Source of the DNA: Desulfobulbaceae bacterium
Lineage (GTDB): Bacteria; Desulfobacterota; Desulfobulbia; Desulfobulbales; SURF-16
Assembly: GCA_023230525.1 (NCBI GenBank)
Contig: JALNXE010000007.1
Location: forward strand, 1 to 64,000
DNA length: 64,000 nt
Direction: 5' to 3'
The notes under the pieces: generated by a model
What the model saw: the letters and a program-made list of their open reading frames with translations, nothing else
Databases searched by the model: none
What the model was told of the DNA's origin: nothing
Made by a program: the position numbers and the translations under genes
Part shown: positions 9,243 to 19,049 of the stretch, piece by piece
How positions within the stretch are numbered: the stretch's first letter is position 1
Layout of the letters: each line of letters starts with the position of its first letter

Positions 9243-9366
9243 ACTCGTAAAAACTGAAAATTAACCCCAGAGAGCACAGAGTCCACAGAGATAACAAATC
9301 GTAATCAAAAATATTTTCTCTGTGATCTCGGTGAGCCGCGTGGTGAAAATAGACTTTTTACGAATT
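9243..9366. repeat. CACAGAG dispersed palindromic repeat, copy 1
   Basis: Begins ACTCGTAAAAACTG and ends AGACTTTTTACGAATT, so the ends are inverted repeats of each other. Inside, an AGAGAGCACAGAG / CACAGAGATAAC arm is followed by a complementary TTTTCTCTGTG arm. Copies 2 and 3 are at 44543-44645 and 56020-56144. Confidence 0.75.
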
Positions 9367-9410
9367 CAGCTTAGGGAGATAGAAATTACAAATTTACCGT
9401 TTATCGTTAT

Positions 9411-9487
9411 CGTCATGCCCGAATGGTTTTATCGGGCATCCAGCAAAAATCCTGGATTCCCGCTCAACAGCATTGCGGGAATGACGG
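9411..9487. repeat. Inverted intergenic repeat with CGTCAT ends
   Basis: CGTCATGCCCG at the left and CGGGAATGACG at the right are inverted; the inside contains a second small palindrome (GCCCGAATGG / ATCGGGC). It resembles widespread intergenic repeats, but only one full copy is seen here. Confidence 0.45.
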
Positions 9488-9810
9488 CGTTGAGACTCGA
9501 TAACCGGTATATTTAGAATTGCCGAGTCCCTTATTACTGCCTGATTATATCAATTTAACGGATCGCCAGCCGTAGGCCAGTCAGGCAATAACTACCTGAT
9601 GGCGCTTGGCAAAATACTCCCAAAGGTATACAATCGTAAATTGAAATTGACAGTTCGCCCGCCAGTTGTTGTTTAGGCATCAGTTCGTGGCATTTTCTGG
9701 AGAAATTAACCGAAGAGACAAAAAAATGTAGCTTTTTGTGCGTATTTTCTAGTAGATGAACTATCAGATAAAATGCTTGCACTCCTTACTCTCTTTCGGA
9801 TGAACGTAAC

Positions 9811-11916
9811 ATGGACAGACGCAAGTTAAGGATTTTTTTAAGGACCACCCGCAGACCCCTCAGATTTCTGACCTATTTCCTGATGGCCGTCCTGGTGGGC
9901 AACTTAATTCCCCTGGTCGACCTGGTGCGCCACCCGGAACTGTCCTATTTCCATGAGGAACATTGGATTGTCGGCAGCATGCTGTCTTTTCTGACCATGA
10001 TCCTTTGCGTCCTGATCGAAAAAAGCTATATCCAGGGACCGACAAACACCTCCACCCTTACTCCCCGCCTGAAGGCCTATGTGGGCATTTACGCCGCCTT
10101 CTGGAGCCTCATCGTCATCTCCTCCCTGATCTGGAATATTGTCCGCCAGCAGCAGGATTCCCTGCAGGTGGGGCTCAACCAGGCAAGAACCATCTACCAG
10201 AAGGATCTGGTTTATTACCGCTGGGCCACCGAACACGGCATGGTCTTTGTGCCGATCACGGACAAGACCCAGCCCAATCCTTATCTGCAGATCATGCCGT
10301 CCGAGGAGGGCGTAACCGCTTCCGGCACGGAACTGACCATGGTCAATCCGGAATACATGATCCGCCAGGTCTATGAAATGCAGACCCCGGCATCGGGAAT
10401 TCTTGGCCACATCACCAGCCTGAACCCGATCCGTCCGGAAAACGCCGCCGACCCATGGGAGAAAAAGGCCCTCCAGGAATTCGAAAGGGGGGTAAAAGAG
10501 GTCTACTCGGTTGAAGAGATCAATGGGGAGCCCTATCTGCGCCTCATGCGGCCGATGATTACCGAACGCGGCTGCCTGAAATGCCATGCCCGGCAAGGTT
10601 ATCATCTGGACAGCGTCCGCGGCGGCATCAGCGTTTCCGTGCCCATGTGCCTGCTCTTTTCCCTTAACCGCAAAGACATCTTCATGTTTTCCCTGGCCCA
10701 TGGCTCCCTGTGGATCCTGGGGCTGCTCGGGATCTTCCTGGAATCCTACCGGATCAACCAGTCCATCCTGGAAAAGGACCAGGCTGAGGCGAGAACCAAG
10801 TCCATCATCGACAACATGCTGGACGGCCTGATCACCATGCATCCCGAGGGCATCATCGAATCGGTGAACAACGCCACCTGCAGAATGTTCGGCTACACCT
10901 CCGGAGAGCTTATCGGCAGGGATATCGATACGCTGATCGAATTTCCTTCAGCCCACGAATGGAACGGCGTGCAGCTGGAGGAGCCGGATTTCGACATCCG
11001 GGATGCGGCCAAGCCCCAGAATGAGCTGACCGGCAAACGCGCGGACGGCTCCACCTTTCCCCTGGCCATTTCACTGAGCGAAATGGCGCTGGGGTCAAAC
11101 CAGCTGCTGATCGCCACGGTGCGGGACATCACCGAAGAAAAAATCAGAAAAACCGAGGCGCTGCGGGCCGGGCAGCTGGCGGCCATCGGTGAACTGGCCG
11201 CCGGGGTGGCCCATGAAATCAACAACCCCATCAACGGCATTATCAACTACAGCCAGCTGCTGCTGGATGATTTTGAATTCGATGAAAAAAGCGATCCCAC
11301 CCACAAGGACATCATGAGCCGCATCATCAAGGAAGGGGAACGCATCGCCATTATCGTCAGAAACCTGCTCTCCTTTGCCCGGCAGCGGGATGAGTTTATC
11401 GACGGCATCCATATCCATGATATCATCAAGGACAGCCTTTCCCTGCTCATGCATCAGTTTCAGAAGGACGGCATTCAGGTCAATGTCAATGTTCCGGCAA
11501 ACCTCCCCACCCTGAAAGGCAACCCGCAGCAGCTGCAGCAGGTCCTGGTCAATCTGCTGACCAACGCCTGCTACGCCCTGAACCAGAAGTTCCCGGGCCG
11601 GGCTCCGGAAAAACGCCTGGAGATCGCAAGCTCCGTGGTCCATCTGGAAGGACGTGATTTTATCAGAACCACGGTGACCGACTGGGGAACCGGCATCGCC
11701 CAGGACGTCATCAACCATATTTTCGATACCCTGTTCACCACCAAACCCCCGGGCAAGGGCACCGGCCTGGGACTCAGCATCAGCAAAGGCCTGGTGCGGG
11801 ATCACCACGGCCACCTGACCCTGGCCAGCACCCCCGGCAATCCCACGGTTGCCACCCTGGATCTGCCGGTTTCGAAAAAATCGGACAAAGAGAAAGGGGC
11901 AAACGGCCAGGCCTGA
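9811..11916 (+). CDS. PAS sensor histidine kinase with DUF3365-type heme-motif input domain
   Basis: A 701-residue membrane sensor. Hydrophobic segments near residues 20-36, 50-68 and 90-110 precede a periplasmic Tll0287-like (DUF3365) region that contains a CLKCH heme-binding motif (255-259). A further membrane helix follows, then a PAS domain (about 330-440), HisKA with phospho-acceptor His468 in AAGVAHEINNP, and an HATPase domain with GTGLGLSIS. The CxxCH motif suggests redox, NO or CO sensing through a c-type heme. No response regulator gene is adjacent. Start codon ATG at 9811 lacks a strong ribosome site. Confidence 0.88.
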   Translation: MDRRKLRIFLRTTRRPLRFLTYFLMAVLVGNLIPLVDLVRHPELSYFHEEHWIVGSMLSFLTMILCVLIEKSYIQGPTNTSTLTPRLKAYVGIYAAFWSLIVISSLIWNIVRQQQDSLQVGLNQARTIYQKDLVYYRWATEHGMVFVPITDKTQPNPYLQIMPSEEGVTASGTELTMVNPEYMIRQVYEMQTPASGILGHITSLNPIRPENAADPWEKKALQEFERGVKEVYSVEEINGEPYLRLMRPMITERGCLKCHARQGYHLDSVRGGISVSVPMCLLFSLNRKDIFMFSLAHGSLWILGLLGIFLESYRINQSILEKDQAEARTKSIIDNMLDGLITMHPEGIIESVNNATCRMFGYTSGELIGRDIDTLIEFPSAHEWNGVQLEEPDFDIRDAAKPQNELTGKRADGSTFPLAISLSEMALGSNQLLIATVRDITEEKIRKTEALRAGQLAAIGELAAGVAHEINNPINGIINYSQLLLDDFEFDEKSDPTHKDIMSRIIKEGERIAIIVRNLLSFARQRDEFIDGIHIHDIIKDSLSLLMHQFQKDGIQVNVNVPANLPTLKGNPQQLQQVLVNLLTNACYALNQKFPGRAPEKRLEIASSVVHLEGRDFIRTTVTDWGTGIAQDVINHIFDTLFTTKPPGKGTGLGLSISKGLVRDHHGHLTLASTPGNPTVATLDLPVSKKSDKEKGANGQA

Positions 11917-11940
11917 GGGCGGCCCCGCGCTCCAGGCTGG

Positions 11941-12000
11941 CTTGAATAATGAGAGCTTGCGTTGCGGCACAGTGATCAGGCGAAAAGGCAATTATTCAAG
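11941..12000. repeat. 10-bp inverted repeat pair
   Basis: CTTGAATAAT (11941-11950) and ATTATTCAAG (11991-12000) are perfect inverted copies 40 bp apart, next to the junction with the gene remnant that follows. They could be ends of a small lost element. Confidence 0.4.
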
Positions 12001-12005
12001 ATTCC

Positions 12006-12140
12006 TTACAATGCGCCGCTGCCGAACGATCCGGCAAACTCCCCAACCGGCAGCAGGTTGATGCCGCAGGCCAGGTCGGTGCCATCCACCTCGCCTTCCC
12101 CTTCCCGGTTGACCGAGTAAATATTGAAGCTCGCGGTTGC
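12006..12140 (-). pseudogene. C-terminal remnant of a dockerin-like protein
   Basis: On the minus strand a frame ending at TAA 12006-12008 reads about 44 residues containing GEVDGTDLACGINLL and FAGSFGSGAL. This is the style of dockerin/EF-hand repeats at the C-termini of large secreted proteins (D-x-DG-x-VDG-x-DL). The upstream part of the gene is missing; the sequence before about 12140 is unrelated. I infer a truncated gene end left by rearrangement. Confidence 0.5.
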
Positions 12141-12286
12141 AAAAAGTCAAAAACATCCCCCTTATCATTCGTAATGGAGAGTATTTGCGGCGGTTAAGGC
12201 TGCTATTCACCGCACGATATGCGGTTTCCCATCGCCATTGCGGCAAATACTCGCTATAATCACCGCATATGATACGGAGATTATGC

Positions 12287-12415
12287 ATGTGGATTTATGA
12301 AAAGAAAGACTGGCCAAATTTCATCTGGGACGATAAAGCCCTTGCGTCATTACTCGCCGAGGCTCGTCACCGGCAGGGGCGCTTACTGGGTAAGATGGAG
12401 GCGTTAGCACGGTAG
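12287..12415 (+). pseudogene. N-terminal fragment of a Fic-family protein
   Basis: Encodes 42 residues beginning MWIYEKKDWPNF and continuing LLAEARHRQGRLLGKMEAL, which is the N-terminal DUF4172-type region of Fic AMPylation proteins. The reading frame is cut by a TAG that belongs to the left REP hairpin (12412-12441), and no Fic motif HPFxDGNGR follows. The gene was apparently truncated by the REP/RAYT element. Confidence 0.7.
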
Positions 12416-12441
12416 GTTGGGGTGAGGAACGAACCCCAACA
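12412..12441. repeat. Left REP hairpin of the RAYT element
   Basis: A 30-bp sequence with a TTGGGGT...ACCCCAA stem around GAGGAACGA. An exact inverted copy is at 13007-13036 and a 27-of-30 copy at 30064-30090. Confidence 0.85.
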
Positions 12442-12467
12442 TTGTGTCATGAAACCGGAGGGATGCA

Positions 12468-13003
12468 ATGCGGTACCGGCGCGCAGGGATTGATGGCGGC
12501 ACATATTTTTTCACCGTGAATCTTGCCCCAACGGAGCCGGTCCCTGCTGGTAGATTACGTTGATGTCCTCCGCAAGGTGGTAGGCTTGGTGAAAGAGCGG
12601 CATCCCTTCATCATCGACGATAGTGATTTTGCCCCAACACCTGCATGCGGTGTGGACCCTGCCGCCGGGGGACGCGGACTACCCCGGACGGTGGATGCTC
12701 AGCAAAACGGGATTCTCGCGGCATATCCCCCAGAGGGAACGCCGGAGCGGCAGCCGGGCGAACAAAGGAGAACGCGGCATCTGGCAACGCCGGTATTGGG
12801 AACACCCTATCCGCGACGAAGGAGATTTTGCGAGACATGTGGATTCCATCCATTTCAATCCGGTAAAACACGGCCAGGTGACCTGGGCGGCGGATTGGCC
12901 GTATTCGAGCATCAACCGGTATATCGAGGCGGGGATGATGGGCCACGGCTGGGGCGGAGGAATCTGCGGCAACGATACAAGCGGCTATGGCGAGAGAGAA
13001 TGA
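12468..13003 (+). pseudogene. REP-associated tyrosine transposase (RAYT), frameshifted
   Basis: Translates as a RAYT of about 178 residues only if two +1 frameshifts are bridged: MRYRRAGIDGGTYFF in frame 1 of the gene, QRSRSLLVDYVDVL in the next, then IVILPQHLHAVWTL to the stop in the third. The HUH motif (HLH) is intact. In the catalytic region, HVDSIHFNPVKHG has Ser where the family has the nucleophilic Tyr (DYIHFNPVKHG). Both defects make it inactive. It is bracketed by inverted REP hairpins, as expected for this domesticated transposase family. Confidence 0.88.
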
Positions 13004-13006
13004 TGT

Positions 13007-13036
13007 TGTTGGGGTTCGTTCCTCACCCCAACCTAC
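13007..13036. repeat. Right REP hairpin of the RAYT element
   Basis: Exact reverse complement of the 30-bp hairpin at 12412-12441; it starts 4 bp after the transposase stop codon. Confidence 0.85.
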
Positions 13037-13166
13037 CGGGCTGGATTTTTAGTCGACTTGAAATATTGGTATGTATTTTGCTTTTATCGCTAACACCACA
13101 AATATGGCTATTGATAGGACGAATTCCGTTCAGCTAATAACTTGTTAAGTTTCACAAATTAATCTT

Positions 13167-13328
13167 ATGCTCAATAAACATAAGGCTCTCTATTTCCTGG
13201 TATCAGTAGCTCTTCTATTGGGATGTCTGTATTATTTTATATTTCACTCAGAGTTTATGAAAATTGATGAATGTCTCGATGCTGGTGGCAAGTGGATAGA
13301 AAGTGACAAAACATGTGAAATGCAATGA
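13167..13328 (+). CDS. 53-residue membrane-anchored protein with CLDAGGKW motif
   Basis: Begins MLNKHKALYFLV; residues about 7-26 form one membrane helix or uncleaved signal, followed by a short outer part with CLDAGGKWIESDKTCE, a two-cysteine motif seen in small secreted or membrane hypothetical proteins. Its TGA overlaps the ATG of the next gene (ATGA), so the two are probably translated together. Function unknown; a role as immunity or interaction protein would suit cassette cargo but is only a guess. Confidence 0.6.
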   Translation: MLNKHKALYFLVSVALLLGCLYYFIFHSEFMKIDECLDAGGKWIESDKTCEMQ

Positions 13329-13543
13329 AAACTGTTTATATATTGTGGCATATTCATCACTTATCAGATGGCAACGAGGATGAAAAAATATTAGGAGTTT
13401 ACTCTTCTCGAACTCTGGCTGAACACAAGATAGAAAAGAAGTTTAAAAAACTACCAGGGTTTAAAAAGCCAGAGGGTGAATTTGTCATTTCAGAGTATTT
13501 CCTTGATCAAGACCAGTGGGAAGAAGGGTTTGTAACGGAATAA
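13325..13543 (+). CDS. 72-residue DUF7336-like protein
   Basis: Sequence beginning MKTVYILWHIHH with DEKILGVYSSRTLAEHKIE and ending DQWEEGFVTE matches the pattern of the DUF7336 family (VYxLWHxH ... GVYSS ... EGFVT). These are small soluble proteins often found near polymorphic toxins or in integrons; the function is not established. It overlaps the preceding gene by 4 bp inside cassette 1 and is followed 14 bp later by the attC site. Confidence 0.65.
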   Translation: MKTVYILWHIHHLSDGNEDEKILGVYSSRTLAEHKIEKKFKKLPGFKKPEGEFVISEYFLDQDQWEEGFVTE

Positions 13544-13557
13544 ATTAAAAGTCAAAA

Positions 13558-13649
13558 ACTTAACCAGTCACTCCAGCGGACTGGATGGAGCGCGGCGGCG
13601 CTGACGCGGAAGGCTTTGTCGGCCAGCCGCTGAGCTTTTGTCGTTAGGC
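13558..13649 (+). other. attC recombination site of cassette 1
   Basis: 92 bp from R'' ACTTAAC (13558-13564) to R' GTTAGGC (13643-13649). Inside the ends, CAGCGGACTGG pairs with CCAGCCGCTG with one unpaired A, matching the extrahelical base that guides integron integrase. Both 7-bp cores fit the RYYYAAC / GTTRRRY consensus. Confidence 0.8.
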
Positions 13650-14825
13650 ACTTACAGTATACATGCCTGTAAATTTGGAGCGATTGCAGTTGATCCTAAG
13701 TAATTATTAAGAAAACAATGACCAAAAACGATTTGCCAACTGACCAACAGTATCTAAAGACGCTCATACGAGATTTAAGTCTGCGTTTGCCAAAAGCAAT
13801 AGTCTCGCAGCAAGAAAAACGAGCGAGCGAATCAGTCGACGAACTCATCATGAAGGGAAGAATTGATCCCAAAGACAGGCAATACTACATTGACTTTAAT
13901 TTGGCGCACATAAATCCCGAGACAGCCTTCCAGGGTAGCGCATTAACATCCTTAAAGTCTCGAACGTTGGCCTATTTAGCCGGTGAAGAAGCTGTTTTCG
14001 AAGTAGTGCCGGTTGGAATGCTGAGTATCCCTGAAATGAATGCTTTTGCTATTCGGACGCCTCGTGGGGGAGCTGCGATAGCCCTATATTCAGGGCTTTG
14101 GCTATTCTTAAAGATTGCATTCTATGCATTACTTGCGATCATGTATCGGAAGACAGAGTACTCAATTGGCGCTCATCACTCAAATGAGACATACGCAGCA
14201 AATTTGTATTCGGTTGTGAACGCTATGAAAAGCGGAAGCATCATCATAATGACGACTACTGGCGAGCACTCAATCGCCGATTGCGTTGGAGATGGCGCAT
14301 GGCCGGAACAGATGGTTGCACAGAACATACAATATGCCCTCTCTTTTATATTATTGCACGAATTTGGGCATATACATCATGGGCATCTAGATATAAACCT
14401 CACGAGAAGAATGTCTGCCGGGAAAAGGGATGTTGATATCTATTTGACATCTCACAAACAAGAGTTCGAGGCCGATGAATTTGCTGTTCGCAGAATTCTT
14501 CTCAAAGGTGAGAGGAATTTAGTTCACAACGTCTTACACATGACTTCAATCACGATGCTATTCTTACTTTTTGATTTATGCGAAGACGATAATTTCCCAG
14601 AGACACTGGGCACACACCCTAAATCAAAAAGGAGACTTGAGAGGGTATACACAGTATGCAAAGATTGGTGCGGCGAAAGCACATGGATGCAACTGCAAGA
14701 GGCAACAGGTTATGTGGAAGCAGTATTTGAGATTCTAAAGAAACACAAATAGGAAATGCCTAACAAGGCAAATTAACGCGGATGCACATTCCGCTGCGCT
14801 CCATGTGCACCGGTTATTTGCGCCG
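13644..14825 (+). mobile_element. Integron gene cassette 2
   Basis: Starts with TTAGGC and ends in an attC whose R'' is GCCTAAC, again the exact complement of its own start GTTAGGC. It carries one 344-residue peptidase-like gene. The base composition is more AT-rich than the flanking housekeeping genes. Confidence 0.75.
13718..14752 (+). CDS. HExxH zinc metallopeptidase-like protein (integron cargo)
   Basis: A 344-residue protein. The motif LLHEFGHIHHGH gives the zinc-binding HExxH, and EFEADEFAVRRIL about 40 residues later offers the third ligand and the EADxxA pattern of M48-like gluzincins. A hydrophobic segment lies near residues 125-142 (LWLFLKIAFYALLAIMY). No signal peptide is evident. 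The late segment LGTHPKSKRRLERV resembles the conserved TH-P-x-xxRI end of M48 peptidases. It is the single gene of integron cassette 2. The substrate is unknown. Confidence 0.7.
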   Translation: MTKNDLPTDQQYLKTLIRDLSLRLPKAIVSQQEKRASESVDELIMKGRIDPKDRQYYIDFNLAHINPETAFQGSALTSLKSRTLAYLAGEEAVFEVVPVGMLSIPEMNAFAIRTPRGGAAIALYSGLWLFLKIAFYALLAIMYRKTEYSIGAHHSNETYAANLYSVVNAMKSGSIIIMTTTGEHSIADCVGDGAWPEQMVAQNIQYALSFILLHEFGHIHHGHLDINLTRRMSAGKRDVDIYLTSHKQEFEADEFAVRRILLKGERNLVHNVLHMTSITMLFLLFDLCEDDNFPETLGTHPKSKRRLERVYTVCKDWCGESTWMQLQEATGYVEAVFEILKKHK

Positions 14826-14831
14826 TTCATC
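14758..14831 (+). other. attC recombination site of cassette 2
   Basis: R'' is GCCTAAC (14758-14764). The inner arms GCAAATTAACGCGG and CCGGTTATTTGC pair with extra unpaired bases, and the centre has TGCACAT...ATGTGCA. The right core is GTTCATC, off consensus, which suggests that the cassette joined a non-standard or mutated site here. Confidence 0.7.
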
Positions 14832-17584
<2,753 letters not shown>

Positions 17585-17641
17585 TTGCAGCAGAGTCTTC
17601 GAGGACTTCTGACAGGCAGCGAAAAAACGATCAGTCAACAA

Positions 17642-17678
17642 CCGGTTCCAGCGGACGGTGTGCCTCCGCTGGAACCGG
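17642..17678. terminator. Strong hairpin downstream of katG
   Basis: CCGGTTCCAGCGGA pairs perfectly with TCCGCTGGAACCGG (14-bp stem, 9-base loop). No T-run follows on the plus strand, so it is either a Rho-assisted or stabilising hairpin between the converging katG and GCS2 genes. Confidence 0.6.
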
Positions 17679-17816
17679 AAAATCAAGATAGCCACATCGA
17701 CGATCTTAATTCTTTGCTACCCCCCAAAAGTTAACTCCTCAAAAGTTGGCCGGAAACATACGGTAGTCATGACTGTACCTCTGTCCAGCCTGCTTTTATG
17801 CTGGGAAAAAAACGTC

Positions 17817-19049
17817 TCAGGCCGTAAACATCTCGCCGGCGGCCAGGCAGGAACAGAGCCTGGCGTAAACCTCCTGCAGTTTCCCATGGGAGAAGCCGCT
17901 GCCCACCGCTCTCAGTATCCGCCGGCCCAGGGGCCCCTGGCGGAGAATGACCTCCAGGGCGGGCCGGTATGGGTCGTCGGGCGTCATGGTCTGTGCCGCC
18001 AGGGCCTGCCAGAGCTCACCGGCCGTCATTTTTTCCTCCTCCAGGCCGAAAAGACCGAGAAAGTTGCGGTCCGCAATCACCGTGCGGTCCCCGTCGCGGA
18101 TGACGGCGATAAACAACTCGGCCAGGGGCTCCACCCCAAAGGCCGCCTGCCTGCTGAAAGGCTGCCAGCGCTCCGCCACCAGGGCCCGCAGGACGGCGAC
18201 AATGGCCGCCGCCACCGCGAGATCCGCCATGGGGCATTCCTGGATATCCAGCAGGCGGATCTCCATGGCCGACCGGTCAAAACGTGCGATGGCGCCCCGG
18301 GAGTTGAGCCACTCAAACTGCAGGATGCCGTCCGGATCATGGGGAGCGATATCCCGGTAGCTGCGGCTTAAAATCATCTCCTCATAGTCCTTTCTGGTAT
18401 AGGCCGGTTCAGGGATTACCATCCCGCTTATCGACGGCACGCGCTGCTGGTTGCAGCGGTAATATTCCAGCCGGGTGTCGAGCTGGCCGCTGGCCCGCCC
18501 CTCCACCAGGGGCGAACTCGCGGCCAGGGCCGGCAGCAGCGGCAGCAGCAGGCGGATCGCCGCATGCAGCCGGCCGAATTCCTCGTCACCGTTAAAGGCC
18601 AGGTTGAGGTGGGTGGACTGCACATTGGACCAGCCGTGCCCCTGGCAGCCGAAGATACGGTTATAGGCCTCATAGATGACCCGGCTGCCGTGGGGCCACA
18701 GCCTGGTCTCCCGCTGCGGGTCCATCCAGGGATGCATGGCCGTGGGCATGAGCCGGGCCCCCAGGCCGCCCAGCAGGCTGTTCACCCGGCCCACCTGCTC
18801 CTGGAAGCGGCCGGCCATGCCATTAAGCGTGGCCACCGGCCCGTTGGTCTTGAGCTCCACCACATGCAGGGCCAGCTCGTTGGACCAGGCGAAATCATCC
18901 ATCTCCACCTCATTCTGCACCCTGCCCGCGGCGGCCAGCAGCAGCTCATCGGCGGCGGGCAGGATATCGAGACTGCCTTGGCTTACGATCATATACTCCA
19001 GCTCGACCCCGAAACCCGCAAAAATATGCGGCGTTGCATCCTTTACCAT
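17817..19049 (-). CDS. GCS2-family carboxylate-amine ligase
   Basis: A 410-residue member of the glutamate-cysteine ligase 2 (YbdK-like) superfamily, ATP-dependent enzymes that join an amino group to a glutamate-type carboxylate. Early FGVELEYMIV holds the metal-binding glutamates, and HGWSNVQSTHLNLAF and ARFDRSAMEIRLLD are further typical segments. Its start overlaps the end of the ATP-grasp gene, so it is the third gene of a tightly packed operon with an ATP-grasp ligase and a C39-like peptidase. Together they look like a peptide-building or peptide-tagging pathway. The substrate is not known. Confidence 0.85.
   Translation of the reverse strand: MVKDATPHIFAGFGVELEYMIVSQGSLDILPAADELLLAAAGRVQNEVEMDDFAWSNELALHVVELKTNGPVATLNGMAGRFQEQVGRVNSLLGGLGARLMPTAMHPWMDPQRETRLWPHGSRVIYEAYNRIFGCQGHGWSNVQSTHLNLAFNGDEEFGRLHAAIRLLLPLLPALAASSPLVEGRASGQLDTRLEYYRCNQQRVPSISGMVIPEPAYTRKDYEEMILSRSYRDIAPHDPDGILQFEWLNSRGAIARFDRSAMEIRLLDIQECPMADLAVAAAIVAVLRALVAERWQPFSRQAAFGVEPLAELFIAVIRDGDRTVIADRNFLGLFGLEEEKMTAGELWQALAAQTMTPDDPYRPALEVILRQGPLGRRILRAVGSGFSHGKLQEVYARLCSCLAAGEMFTA

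Larger units (their letters stand above)
9222..9810. other. Intergenic region with two dispersed repeats
   Basis: No gene is supported. It holds copy 1 of the CACAGAG palindromic repeat (9243-9366) and a second inverted element (9411-9487) with arms CGTCATGCCCG and CGGGAATGACG. The last 320 bases lead into the histidine kinase gene. Confidence 0.6.
13145..13643 (+). mobile_element. Integron gene cassette 1
   Basis: Begins with TTAAGT of a GTTAAGT core (13144-13150) and ends in an attC whose first core is ACTTAAC, the exact complement of GTTAAGT. That is the pairing a cassette carries when excised as a circle. It contains two overlapping tiny genes in the usual cassette orientation. No integrase gene is present in the window. 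Confidence 0.75.

Noticed and set aside
12240..12286. Fic promoter based on TATAAT at 12255-12260
   Set aside because: No acceptable -35 hexamer lies 15-19 bp upstream, and the gene is a fragment.
13040..13144. A further attC or an attI site upstream of cassette 1
   Set aside because: GTTAAGT fits a right core, but no matching left core or inner arms are visible; CGCTAAC at about 13090 matches only partly.
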